A stretch of DNA of 64,000 nt, taken from the NCBI GenBank assembly GCA_019055375.1, contig JAHQIW010007219.1, positions 95,814-159,813 on the forward strand, written 5' to 3'. Within the stretch, counting starts at the first letter, position 1. Each line of letters starts with the position of its first letter. Positions 53,297 to 64,000 of this stretch are shown here, in pieces. This stretch comes from Parelaphostrongylus tenuis (lineage: Eukaryota > Nematoda > Chromadorea > Rhabditida > Metastrongylidae). A model generated the notes under the pieces. It was not told the DNA's origin, did no database searches, and saw only the letters and a program-made list of their open reading frames with translations. The position numbers and the translations under genes were made by a program.

Positions 53297-56200
53297 ATGA
53301 AAAATGTTATCTCAACGTTAGAGGAGTTGGACAGTAAACTTGATGAAGGTACAGATAAAGGTGCATGTCACTAGCACTCAAACTTAGAAGCATGTCATTA
53401 GTAAGGGCACTTTCTTAATTTCTCTGTTTCGTTAGAGTATAGCAGAGATTTGTTAGGGACTGGTGCTTCGAGTGCTTCTGTGTTGCGCTTTAATGAGGAT
53501 AGCGAACTGAATGACAGTGTTACTGCAGTCATAGGTAAAGGTAAGTAGAAGTTGCTATTAGAGAATCGCTACAAGTTCTCCTCTTTCAAATGGCAGCGCT
53601 TTTCATCATAAGAAGTCAGAGTCATGAGCAACTCATACAGTTCGAAATTCCTCAGAGCAGCGACAAGTATTCACATCGTTAGCAACGGTGTTCTTTGATG
53701 GTCCATGTGCACAACATACAGATACTGCCGTACAACTCATGGTGATTGGCTGTCTTGTTCCAGAGGATGCTGAGTGGCTGCAGCACTCTGAATCTTAGGT
53801 GAAAGTTGAACCCGTTTTCACCCAAACCGAGGGAGCGCGTACTACCACAACACACTACTACGTCGGTGGTGTAGAGGCAGCATGCGCGCCCGGTATAGAT
53901 GAAGCGCGGGCTCATTTTTCGCCTGTATTCAAATCTTGATACTACTCACCATCTTAGAATATGTAGTTACAGCATCATAACACTACTTTAAGAGCGTTAC
54001 GATTAGGAAAATGCTCTAGGTCATTTTGTCTCAGTGACCGTTTTCTCCTGATTGTAATAGTTTCAAGATGGTTTTGTGAGGTTTAGATTCATGTACCGCA
54101 ACTCATGCAACACCTGTGGCGGAGAAGCAGACGATATAATTTGGAGTGTGCCAGAACCTCACAGATTGTATGCCTCCTCTTCGTCGCTGAGAGGTGTTTC
54201 TGGGTGTCACAGTGTGAAGTACAGCGTGGCGTTCAACTTCCCAGCATGACCATCAAAGCTGAGAAAGACTCCCGGGTGTCGGACTGTTATAATTTGGTGG
54301 CCACTTGAGGAAGCCCTGATTAGGTTTACCTCGGGATTCCAGGGAATAAATTAACTAAACCTGCACAGTTTCCTTGTACTGGTTCTCACATTCTCAATGA
54401 AGACTTGCCGTCCAACTATACACTATAGTATACAAATAAGTGTTCCGGAAAACGTGCTTGCAGAACAGAGAAACGTAAGCGGTGAAGTCAAATTTTAAGC
54501 GAACAAAATTACTTGGTGAACGAGTAACCTATGACTTATCTGTCCACGGTGTGCCATAAGAACCGTTCGTATTACTTAATAAGAAAAAAGTTAGGAATTT
54601 ACATTCATGCTTTATTTATCCGAAAATTTCAGATAATCAGTCGCTTCTCTTCAATCAAAGCGAGTCGGTTCTGAATAGCACGCTAGCCAACACTTCGATC
54701 GACTACGAAAAGGATGAGCGTATTCAACGATTAGAACTGGAAAATAGTCGACTTCGGGACCGGGAAATTGTGTTACAGTACGAAAGTTTTATATTCTATC
54801 TCGACATAAAGGCCCAGGATCACTCCTACTTCTCGACTTTCAGTGAACGATCTCAGAAATTCTTGCTGATGGAGGAGCAAATGCGTAGTACGGAGCACAG
54901 ATACCGTCTACTAGAGAAGAGCATGGAGGAGATTTTGGTTAGCCAAGCTCTAAATACCTCTGTTTCAGTTCTGTATCATCCGTTTGGGTTGTGCTCAAAA
55001 GTGATTTGATTGGTAATAACTATTAGCTGGAGGAGCAGGCAGAGTTTGCTCATGCGTCGTATCAGGAGCAAGGTCATAAGCAAGGCTATGGTTCGATCCA
55101 CCTCCTCAACACTCTCCTGCAGTCTGTCAACAAACCCCTCTGAGAACAATAGCTTGGCTACCCTCAACATTGCAGTAGAATTGTCCAAACCAGATCCTCG
55201 GTATCTATAAAAGTAAAACCCTCAAACAATAGTAAAAGAAACGAATTAATTGTAGAAAGTGCTGGGATCCGCTCAGTTAGTTGTGATGACGAATTCTCTA
55301 ACGCAGATAATATAAATTGCGCACCGGATAGTTCAACGTAAAGATTGCTTTCTGTAGTGAAAAGAGAAATGAGGAGAACCTTACTCGGTTGTCTTTCATA
55401 TTACTACGGACTGCACTCAAATTTTAGGTGGAATTTAACTCGCTACGGTCAGCATGTGCAAAGAAGATGTTTGACTTCACTGACGGTGCATCTCAGGATC
55501 GTGCAGCTGAAGTCATGAAGCGGATACAGTCTTTATCTGAAAGGTGGAAATGTTCTATTGTATAATTTTCATAGGGTGTTATTCAATATCATTCTGGGCT
55601 CTCTTTGCCCTCTTTCTTTCCTTCGTTGCTAAGTTTATAGCCAATTTGGCTGGGAGGTTAGCTACACTGACCTAACATATCTGTGGGCCACGACAGTCAT
55701 TCTGTAAAACTGTATAACTACATACAACACAATTGGCACAGTGATTAACGGGCTCTGCGTCGTACATAAGGTCGATGGTTTGATCTCGTGCTCATGGCTC
55801 ACCAAGCCATTCAACCCACCGGGGTCGGTAAACTGGTATTAGACTGGTCTCAGATTTGTCTGAGAGGATATGCAGCACTGAATCGATACAGCGGTAGGGC
55901 ACTGCGAGTCATTGTAAAGCCAGATATGCACCCAATTACCTCAAACGAGGTTAAGAAATGAAGACGATTGCATGGCGCATCCTTCAGAGACTGATCAACA
56001 CCGAGAGCTTTATCCTTTACCTTTTATGTCCTTTATCCTCTATATCTTTATATAACTCCTCCGTTTTGATGTCTTCTAGGGAGATGGATCTCGTGCTCTA
56101 TTATTTAATATCTAAGAACTCCGATACCACGATACCACATCTACATATACATATATACACCAAACGTACGCAACATGGGACATACGCAAATATGCATATT

Positions 56201-59200
56201 ATATGTATATATGTACATATGTGCATATAAGTATACATATGTGTGTATACGTGCATATGTACATACTTACATGTACATATACATATGTGTGTATACATTT
56301 ACGTGCGCATTTATATCTATACATATGCGCACGTATATATATATATATATATTATATATATATATGTATATATATATATATCGTATACATATATATGTAC
56401 ATATGTGCCTGTGTATATGTATAGATGCATACATATAGTACATATAGTTAATATTGCATTGTTGGGAGGTTTTATTATTCATGATTTAGTGTGGAAATCT
56501 TGGAAAGCGAACTTGATAATGCCCGACTAGATGCGGAAAGGGCAAGGAGGAATGGTGAAGCGTTGACGATTGAACGAGATCTCTTATTAGAGAATATCGA
56601 ACAGCTGTAAGAGTTAGGTTTAAACAGTATTTCGAATTCCCATCAATATTTTTTTAGGACTGACCTCAACGAAAACCTCAAATGTTCCTTGAACAACGAG
56701 AAGGAAGCCTGTGGTACTTTAAAAAGGTAATATCCCAGCTCGACGTAAATTTCGTTGGGTGCTTGGTTATTAGATGAAAATGATTAAAGAATTTGTAGAA
56801 CCGTCGAAACGAAAAATACAGAATTGTCCTGCGTCAAGGATGAGGTGGTTCTATTACGTCAACATGTTAGTGAATTGGAAGCGGATCTCGCTGAGGTATC
56901 TTTTTCCTTGAAATTGATTTAGTAGCAATTTCGCATGGTAATTCTTTTTTTGGATATTTAACCAACATGAATGCTTTTGAGGTAGTTAATCTCCGTTGTT
57001 TGCAGAGCGAGTCGAGAATTGCGGAGTTAAAGGCGCAGCTTAAAAATGCTAGTGTTGTGCCTACGGATGCTGGAGATGAAACTCAGATATTGCATTTCCG
57101 TAATAATCCTCTGCAGTGTGCCGTAAACAGCTTAGAGGAAGCTGAAAGGGAACGCCATCGTAAGAGAGGAGCTGTATGTTATTTTAGATCATTTATTGAT
57201 TATTTCTTCATTGAGAACATCAGATTTTTGAGAGCTGCATTCCTGTTACAGAGCTAGAAGTGTTGGTTACATACGGCTTTCAGGAAAAGAGTATGAGAAT
57301 GTGTTGATGTAAGCTCAAAGATTTGAGACTTTATGCTTGCAATAACAAGTAGTTCAATCCAAAGTGAAAAATGCAGTTTTTTTCCTGCCACGCATGAGTA
57401 ATATATAACTCGTTACACCACCACTGTATTGGTATGACGAATGCTTGTTGTCATATTCATATATATATTTTATGATTTCAGATTTTGTTTTAGGATACGA
57501 GCCTTGGTGGTGATGAGGCCTATGAAAGGAAGAAAGCTAGGGAGGAGCAGATCTGTGCTCTTGAGAGCCAACTGAAGAAAAGTGAACGTGAAAAAGAGCA
57601 CGCAATCCGCATACAAACGGACATTGCCAAGAAATATAGGTAAAGATCTCACAATCATGTAATGTTCCACTCATAACGAGTGCATGGTATAAGAGGGTTG
57701 TAGGCTATTGTTTTATTCATTTTTCTTTCTCGTCGCTTTGTCGATAAAACCAATCAGAGTGTTTATCTCGACCATCTTCATAAATTTAACGTGTAAAAAC
57801 TGTGGTGAGGACGCGTGGGCGCAGTTGTCAAAGGCGCCCAGCGTCATACATGTGATTGGATCCGATTCACGCCCCAAGGGCACACTGAGCGTTCTATCTC
57901 TCCAACATCTGCAGATCGGTACCAAACTTGTTTGGAAAGATAGCAGCACTGAATTTATATAACGGTAGTCCACTGCGAGTTATTGTAGGGTCAGATATGC
58001 TTTTGATCGCCTCAAACAATGCTTGATGAAGGCGAATACATGGATTCTCAGGGATTGATGAACACCGCGAACTTTGTACCTTTAGTAACCGCGGTGTTAG
58101 GCATAGCGCAGTGTTCGGTGCAACTCCAAGTGAAGCATAGTTCCACCCTGTGCTGCTCGTTGATATTTTCCTACTTCTGTACAAAATTGTTGCTTGCAGT
58201 ATTTTGATGGATAGTGAATGAACATTAATCCATTTGTCTGACTAGATGTTAGCTTTAGCCCATTGGAGTCAGTGAAGTTTAGGTTATGACCTCTTCATTC
58301 GACCGCTTTTTATAGACCTCTCTCAAAACAGTAATAATCTGATTAAGTTATAACAAATTTTGGGCCGGTTTGTGAGGTTTAATAAGTGTTAGACGCCTGT
58401 CTCGTCCTGCAGGATTCGTCAGTTACACAGTCTATTTCGGTTCAGCCGATCTCTTAAGGCTATATTTCTTCATAAAGGAATCAACGCTGAATGATGAATC
58501 ACCCATGTCAGGTGACTGAATCCCCTGATATTGCAGTCACCATTAGTCGAGCTTGTGGCTGGTGAAATAAATCATACCTCATCATTGCTAGACACTGCAA
58601 TGTCAAGCGATTCTGTCACCTGATATTTGGTAATTTATTATTCAGCGTCGATTACTTCACAGAGGAGAATAGCCTTGAGAGATCTGCTGAACCGAAGTAG
58701 ACCGTACTACTGACCAGTTCTGGAGGACGAAACAGGCGCTTGCCTAGTACTTTTCAGATCTCACAAGCAGCTCACTTATTATCAGACTATTTTTAGGTTA
58801 TTAGTATTTTTTCAGAGAAATAAGCACCACTCTTACTGGCTACCAAATCAAACTTAAAGATGTGGAGGAAGGAATATGTTGTGTGAATTCTGTATATGAC
58901 GAGACAGAAAAACAATTTGTCTTCAAGGTTGTTATTTTGGCAACGAAACCATTTGTAGAAAGCATTGTAGCTAACAAATTTGTTTCTTGGCAGTTCAATG
59001 CTCTAACGGGAACAGTAGACCTTCTCGATATCGGTCAAGATGAATCATCACAAGGACGCCCATGGGAGGAGGAGATGCGGAAGCACGTGATATTTTATAT
59101 CCTATTACATAAGATGTACAAATATACATGCATACATATGTGTATAAGTACATGTGCATGTGTACATGTATATGTGTACGCATATGTTTATACATATTGC

Positions 59201-59443
59201 AAATGTGAGCCTCTATATGCGTGTACATACATGTATATATGTGTTTGTATATATTTATATATATAAGGTTCTTATATCGAAGGGAGTTCTTATTCGTTTT
59301 TGTTATGACATCTTTCCAGATACATTGGAGTACGACACTCGATTCCCGGATTTCTCGCAGCTGTAACACTGCAACTCGAAGCACGACGTAATCTTGAAGA
59401 TGATCAACGTACGGGTACCATCAGCGTTGTGCACGAGGACTGA
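53297..59443 (+). CDS. mdf-1: MAD1 / MDF-1 spindle assembly checkpoint protein
   Basis: Exons seen: 53297-53348, 53436-53540, 54633-54777, 54844-54937, 55027-55072, 55453-55543 (or 55428 if the previous exon is skipped), 56490-56606, 56658-56726, 56799-56895, 57006-57173, 57494-57639, 58816-58927, 58994-59086, 59320-59443; about 486 aa. Most is heptad-rich coiled coil ([20 protein letters not shown]). Exon 10 carries [10 protein letters not shown], fitting the Mad2-interaction motif (two aliphatics, x, bulky hydrophobic, xxx, Pro). The C-terminus has [26 protein letters not shown] and [20 protein letters not shown], the Mad1 RWD-type domain. Mad1 sits at nuclear pores and kinetochores and templates Mad2 conversion to delay anaphase. 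Human MAD1 has 718 aa, so N-terminal exons are probably missed; the first exon shown extends upstream in frame as SLHEL. The last intron joins out of phase. Introns carry SINEs and microsatellites. Confidence 0.85.
53810..53960. repeat. tRNA-like element debris in MAD1 intron
   Basis: TCGGTGGTGTAGAGGCAGCA, TGCGCGCCCGGTATAGATGA, AGCGCGGGCTCA resembles the tRNA-like core of 26883-27098, and TACTACTCACCATCTTAGA its right end. The upstream part (TTTTCACCCAAACCGAGGGA) also occurs near 1785. Confidence 0.45.
55075..55310 (+). mobile_element. SINE-B copy abutting MAD1 exon 5
   Basis: CTCCTGCAGTCTGTCAACAA, ATAGCTTGGCTACCCTCAAC and the tail TTGTAGAAAGTGCTGGGATC, CGCTCAGT, GATGACGAATTC resemble SINE-B. 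Similarity starts within a few bases of the donor at 55073, so the insertion may have altered the splice site. Confidence 0.55.
55731..56038 (+). mobile_element. SINE-A copy in MAD1 intron
   Basis: Box A-like TTGGCACAGTGATTAACGGG, box B-like GGTTTGATCTC, then CTCACCAAGCCATTCAACCC, GGTCGGTAAACTGGTATTAG, GCAGCACTGAATCGATACAG, GCATGGCGCATCCTTCAGAG, CTGATCAACACCGAGAGCTT. The tail continues as TTTATCCTTTACCTTTTATG. Confidence 0.75.
56140..56450. repeat. (TACATA/TGTATA)n microsatellite in MAD1 intron
   Basis: About 300 bp of ATATACATATGTGTGTATAC-type sequence with a pure TA core at 56333-56380. All ORFs here (Tyr/Ile/Cys-rich on both strands) are repeat artefacts. The next MAD1 exon begins 40 bp downstream. 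Confidence 0.9.
57811..58085 (+). mobile_element. SINE-A copy in MAD1 intron, head diverged
   Basis: Head GTGGGCGCAGTTGTCAAAGG and box B-like GGATCCGATTCACGCCC; body GGAAAGATAGCAGCACTGAA, TAGTCCACTGCGAGTTATTG; tail CAGGGATTGATGAACACCGC. Shorter identity to the other copies. Confidence 0.6.
58290..58790. mobile_element. M1-family foldback in MAD1 intron
   Basis: The left half (TCTCGTCCTGCAGGATTCGT, CGGTTCAGCCGATCTCTTAA, GGAATCAACGCTGAATGATG) is followed by an inverted half (TATTCAGCGTCGATTACTTC, CTGCTGAACCGAAGTAGACC, GGAGGACGAAACAGGCGCTT). It is a complete foldback of about 500 bp and ends 25 bp before MAD1 exon 12. Confidence 0.7.
59100..59270. repeat. TACATG-type microsatellite in the last MAD1 intron
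   Basis: GTACAAATATACATGCATAC, ATGTGTATAAGTACATGTGC and related words run from just after the presumed donor at 59087 to 59270. It may hide the true donor (see findings). Confidence 0.8.
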
Positions 59444-61799
59444 AAGGATTCCGTAATAATCTTATGAATACCTCTTAAATACGTAGTGTATATTCATTAT
59501 GGTGATATCAAAGCTTGTCCAATTATTGTCACTGTATCGGTATAATGGCAAATTGTACTTGCCACATGCTTTGAGCATATGTTATCTATTTATCATATAA
59601 AGTCGTCTCTTTAATGAGAGTATACGAAGACGACAGGGTGACAGATGTTCTTCATGCTTCTCATGAGATCAATTTGGTAACGTTATGCCCTCTTTTTTTT
59701 GGAATTTACAATCTATTTTTGTTCCTTTCGTCACTTGGCAATTTCATTTTCATTCATTACCCATAATAAAATAATAAGACAACGTTGTTATATACAGGAA
59801 TTTTGGCGTGTGGGTTCGACTGCTGCTTGTAGTTTTCATTTTTATCATGAATGCGTTGTATGCTGTTGGAAAGGACTCTTGAAATCCTGGAATTAGCCGA
59901 ACTACAACACTTCCACCTAAATTGAAGGAGTGCGTTGTGACGGGATCAACTGGTGCAGTGCTGCGGGTGAGCGGCATCATTGCTATTGCACTACACCTCT
60001 TCTCCCTCAAATAAGTTGCTTTACAATGCTTTCGAAATAATGCGAGGTAGGAAAAAGCGTTACACACTAGTAGGCAAGGAGACATGTTTATAACTCGTTA
60101 ACCCTCAGCGTATGTTTTGCAAAGGACAATAGTATAAGGGGAACATCATACTGCAGTAGCCAAGAAAATATGCGTTCACAATTCAGTAATCTCCTAGTGT
60201 GCAGTTTTGAAAAGGACAGAGTACGGACTATTGGTTCAAGACGTCATCCTATTTATGATTGTCATTGGATGTGGGTCAAGCCGACTAATTTCTGAGATAG
60301 GTATGACGCTACGCAGGTTGGAGAAGTGCGCTACGACGGGTCCCAGTAAGCACTGCTCATGTGACGGGCGTCCAACTCCTTGACAACCATATGCATCGTT
60401 TTCGGTACATAGGATCGCCGCGCTCGCGGCGGCTGGGACAGGTTCCTATCTTCGCGCGCTTCCATGGGAGCAGTAGTCTTCTTGTTGGTTGAGGTCTCAA
60501 GGTCATATTATCAGCATCAACTGATACAAGATCACAAGAGCGACCTCTTAAAGGGTTTTTTGGTCAAGAAAACGTCCATCTGCAGGGGATCATTCTGTGA
60601 TTCAAGAAAAGAACCATATCTTTTGGAAAGCAAACTTCTAGTTGTCACATGACACTTCACTTTTTTTCAACTATGTTTTTGTACTCGATTAATAGCCTGG
60701 AAGATGGCGATTCTTAGACTAATCAATTTTGTTGCAAGACTTCCATATTACATTCTACTAGCGAAAAGTTCTTTCTCCCGAAGTGCGTTGTTCCACTTCC
60801 ATAGCGGATTTTTTGGTATTATATACTAGAATTTTGATGCTAGATTAACTTTCTCGCTATGAAAAATTAGGCTACTTTAGTTGAACTTCTATACACGTAT
60901 TTTTGTAGAAAAAACATTCAATTGGTCTAGAAAGTCTTTACTTTTGATCGAGAATTGCGTAAATGCTGTTGCATAATAAGCTAAGTACTCGTGATTTCTT
61001 CCTTTTCCAGAAAGGGCTTTTTCGCCAATTTATTAGTGATCATTCGGTAATTTGAGAACTGGATATTTTAGCAATATGCTTCATTCCTAATAGTACGAAG
61101 TGATGACTAAAAAAGCAAGAGTTTTGCTTCCGGCGTTAATTGTTTCAACTCTACAGCAAATTTTTGGTATAATATCGTGAAATTCGACACTGAGAAAAAT
61201 TGATTTCGATGATGGTGGTTTCCTATAAGGAAACATGGAAACCATTTCAATGGTTTCCTTATGTCTAAAATAATTTTCTAGTTATTTGTAGTGATTACTT
61301 TTTTTTGTGGATAATAACAAACACATAAGATGTCATGGACTGTTTTTTGAACGTCGGTTATAAAGATTCAACATAGTTCATGAGAACGTTCAAACCATTA
61401 TGTCAAAGCAGTACGCCTCAAAGAGATCGTCCTCTTCATCGATTACTGAACTCTACTTTGTAGCGGAGATGGGGAGACGTTGTTTATTGCGAAAATATTT
61501 ATGGCGAGGTTCAGAAGCAGTCGATTAGATGGATTTATACAGATCCACTACCAGCCGCAATTCATCGACTGGATAAAATGGTTAACACAATATAATGCAT
61601 CGTCGCCATGCACAGCGTCTCTCCATTTCTGCTATAAAACTCATTGCGGGGAATTGGATCACTGATGAAAAGGGCGATACCTCAGAAACGTACGTATGGC
61701 TCTGACGTAACAACCTCGGTAATGCCTTAAACATTCTCATGGATAATAACAGGCACAGTTCCGTATATGTGTGTCTGTTATATTTTCTCTAGAATCATT
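59444..61799. other. intergenic, repeats only
   Basis: No gene was recognised. 59900-59975 and 60300-60380 share a short GC-richer motif (GGAGTGCGTTGTGACGGGAT versus GAAGTGCGCTACGACGGGTC). S1-like units lie at 60690-61260, with a small hairpin GGAAACCATT...AATGGTTTCC near 61240. An M3 fragment (ACGTATGGCTCTGACGTAAC, AACCTCGGTAATGCC) is at 61690-61735. Confidence 0.4.
60690..61260. repeat. S1-like repeat units
   Basis: GATTAATAGCCTGGAAGATG, CCAGAAAGGGCTTTTTCGCC, TAGTGATCATTCGGTAATTT and GAGAACTGGATATTTTAGCA correspond in order to S1 words seen at 25 and 44 kb. Strongly diverged. Confidence 0.4.
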
Positions 61800-62290
61800 T
61801 TAATGGGCTTTGATTATTGAAGTCCCACCCTTTTCCATTAGAGTAAGAGCAATAGCCTGGCATTCCAGTGGTTCATAAGTCAATGGTAAGCTGACTCAAA
61901 ATCCCCGAGATCGCAGCATCAGGCAGGAGTGAGCTGCGAGCTTGGCTTTCGAGAACATCAGAAACCTTTGGAGCACATTTCTTTCACACGTAAGAAGAGT
62001 TAATTGGTAACTGTTTTCACCCAGAATGAAAGTAACATTAGTACTAAGGGATTGATGAAATGTCGAATTATTGGTGCATTCCATGTCTTTCTGGAAGTTG
62101 ACTTAAATTGAAAAATACATTGGATTTAAAAAGTGTTGACTTACAGTTTGCATCACAAGACGATGCACAAATGTCTGAGCTCTTCCTCTGTCACTTGCAA
62201 TACCAGGTACTTGAGCAGAAATAGTCGTTCCTGCGTAAGCCATCGCAACAGACAAAGAGAACCCGCTGACTGTGAAAGGCCTGGTGCTCG
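61800..62290 (-). pseudogene. nematode secreted-type family protein, copy 2 (frameshifted)
   Basis: The reverse strand carries the counterpart of 982-1597. Exon 62290-62145 follows acceptor ccgtttcag, starts in phase 1 and ends at gtaagt, as in copy 1; it encodes STRPFTVSGFSLSVAMAYAG and AQTFVHRLVMQT. The next exon (about 61975-61800) encodes VSDVLESQARSSLLPDAAIS and GILSQLTID, then reaches TGA. One frame over, YEPLECQAIAL continues the family pattern, so a short deletion has broken the frame. Read as a pseudogene or an allele or assembly with an indel. The signal-peptide exon is not identified. The two copies lie 60 kb apart in opposite orientation. Confidence 0.6.
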
Positions 62291-62639
62291 CTGAAACGGA
62301 GTTTTGTAGTCTTTTCAGAAATAGCTGAACATTAGATGAATGTATTGAGTGAGGGTCGAAGCTCATTTTTAACGGTTCTTGTATTGAAGTCGAAATTTTT
62401 TACTAAAACCTTCAGATTACGACAACTTTCCCAATAGAAAGTCAAAACATTCATTTTTATTGAGATTCAACTTCTATGAAATTTCCCTTTACATCATCCG
62501 TGAGCGGTCGGTTGATTTTCTTTCCTACTTCTGCTTTTGATTTCGGCCCAACATCATCCCAGAATCAACCAGTAGGAAGCCCGCTCAAGATCCATTGCCG
62601 AAATCCATTCCTTGAGAACGACATCTGAAGACCTGAAAA

Positions 62640-62765
62640 CACCCTTGCAAGGTTACTTCAGGAAACCAAGGAATATCATAAGCACGACAGCAATATACCA
62701 TATGGAATATGTGCTGGGGTCCACACAACTCGTGAAGACGGACCATCTAAGCATCTAGTAGTAAG
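62640..62765 (+). mobile_element. SINE-B tail fragment
   Basis: GGTTACTTCAGGAAACCAAG, ATATGGAATATGTGCTGGGG, TCCACACAACTCGTGAAGAC, GGACCATCTAAGCATCT align with the 3' half of SINE-B (GTGCTGGGATCCGCACA, GAAGACGGATCA, AAAGTGCT). The head is missing. Confidence 0.5.
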
Positions 62766-64000
62766 TATCAACTTCTATGTAAGAGTGATATTTGCAGCAA
62801 AATATGATCTATCTAGTTTTACTTTGTCCTGCAGGCATTACTCCACATCCTAACACTGTCGTGATTGTGAGCTAAATCGCAATTATAAGGGGATCGATCG
62901 ATAGTCTTGCCATGTTCATTTTCGGTTCCTAAAAGTTTAACAAAGTGTGTAGATTCAATCTAGAATAATTTTGACATTTTTGTATTAGATCAATCACAAG
63001 GCAACAAGTGATATAGTATTCAGCACTTATATGTAAGAGACACTGCCGCGTCGGCATTTTGACCTTGTCGAAAGCTACATTGGATTCCAACCCTTAAATT
63101 GAGCATAACGCTTCGAAAAAATCGCTGTGACAAATCCTGTATGTTCAAAGTGAACGAGATCGGTTAGAGAGATGCAGTGCACGTAATTTGAATAAAGAGG
63201 TGCGCTAAAGGCCAGAAAGATGAATTCCAGGACACGTCGTTCCTCATGTGCTGCTGGTTTAATTTGGTTCGCGCCTTCTTATTTCTCATGTTGCGATCTA
63301 AATCGACTTTCTCACAAATAAAGCATTCGCATCGAGCAAACGATGACGTATAAGTGCTTTCTCATAAGAAAATGTGTAAGAAAAGATATCGATCAACAAA
63401 AACGAAGCAAGAACTTTCTGTGCGAAACGATTTTGGCGAGAAATTTCTAAGTTTTGCACAGGAGCATGAAATCTCTAGCGCTTAAGAGTTTAGGACGTTG
63501 TGATTAGCTCTATGAAGCTGAACATGAATTAGAAGGACTGAATGCCTCTTCTATCACGCATGATTATGACACATATGACCCTTACAAGACCATCAGTTGT
63601 AATTGTAACGCGAACCGCAAATCGCTGCCGGTGCGCGAATTTTGTTATTTGGTTATGATTTTTGACCGTTTTTGAAAATGAATCCAGGGTTTCTTGTGAT
63701 GTTTCGCTACTTCACGATTTTATGTACTATATTAGTATTTTTGGTGCACGTATAACGCTTATGTTCCAATAAAAAGCTCTTTCACCATAACATTACAGTG
63801 ATGTTGGCATTCTGTCAATTGTAATAACTTATACAAAAATTGCAATGATACTAAATCTATCAGATTTGATACACATTATTGTATACAATACTTAAAAGTT
63901 ATGAAGTGAAAATCGAAAGACAATAGTTTGTCAAAAAAGATGTGTGCACAGTGCATACTATGCCAGGTCATGATAGCTCATAGAATAACTAAGTTTTTGA
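62766..64000. other. no feature recognised at right edge
   Basis: AT-rich sequence with short ORFs only. The signal-peptide exon of the reverse-strand secreted-family copy would be expected to the right of 62290 but was not recognised. Confidence 0.4.

Noticed and set aside
56101..56530. Overlapping Tyr/Ile/Cys-rich ORFs on both strands
   Set aside because: Products of the TACATA/TA microsatellite; no codon bias or domain.

Overview
The window is eukaryotic and looks like a nematode, probably a strongylid (clade V, hookworm-like); the clade is inference. It is AT-rich, its introns end in TTTTCAG/TTTTAG-type acceptors, adjacent genes are spaced like an operon, a nematode-type secreted protein family is present, and it is crowded with decayed DNA transposons and tRNA-derived SINEs. 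I see no bacterial operons, rRNA, intact tRNA or CRISPR.

Layout. 1-1.6 kb holds two exons of a secreted-type nematode family (+). 1.6-31.6 kb is gene-poor and repeat-rich. It contains two 70-nt relatives of the first exon of rpb-4 (17.5 and 18.3 kb), a possible membrane-protein exon (5.0-4.6 kb, -), mariner remnants, foldback elements, simple repeats and a possible three-exon 50-aa gene (29.9-30.2 kb). 31.6-59.4 kb is the gene cluster, all on the + strand: RNA polymerase II subunit RPB4 (complete, 142 aa), an RNF14-like RBR ubiquitin ligase, a PET100-like cytochrome c oxidase assembly factor, an unrecognised 238-aa coiled-coil protein, and a MAD1/MDF-1 spindle checkpoint protein. 59.4-64 kb is repeat-rich and carries a second, frameshifted copy of the secreted family (-), facing the one at the left edge.

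The recognised genes are housekeeping genes of different pathways (transcription, ubiquitin, mitochondrial complex IV, spindle checkpoint). RPB4/RNF14 and PET100/coiled-coil are each spaced closely enough for polycistronic, trans-spliced transcription; this is inference. Introns of rpb-4, rnf14 and mad1 reach 0.8-2.6 kb because transposable elements have filled them, while other introns are 40-150 nt.

Repeats fall into recurring families, named here for convenience: SINE-A and SINE-B (tRNA-headed), M1 (foldback, about 280-bp unit), M2 (TIR element with GAGACCACGCTCAAATTTCA ends), M3 (CCTAAACGAGGTTGGTACGC element), M4 (GC-richer foldback), a TIR-flanked tRNA-like element, three mariner remnants, a MADE1-like 78-bp mariner MITE, a Penelope-like fragment, and a decayed repeat of about 160 bp (S1). 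All exon structures were read by eye from splice consensus, phase and family similarity; no alignment or RNA evidence was available.
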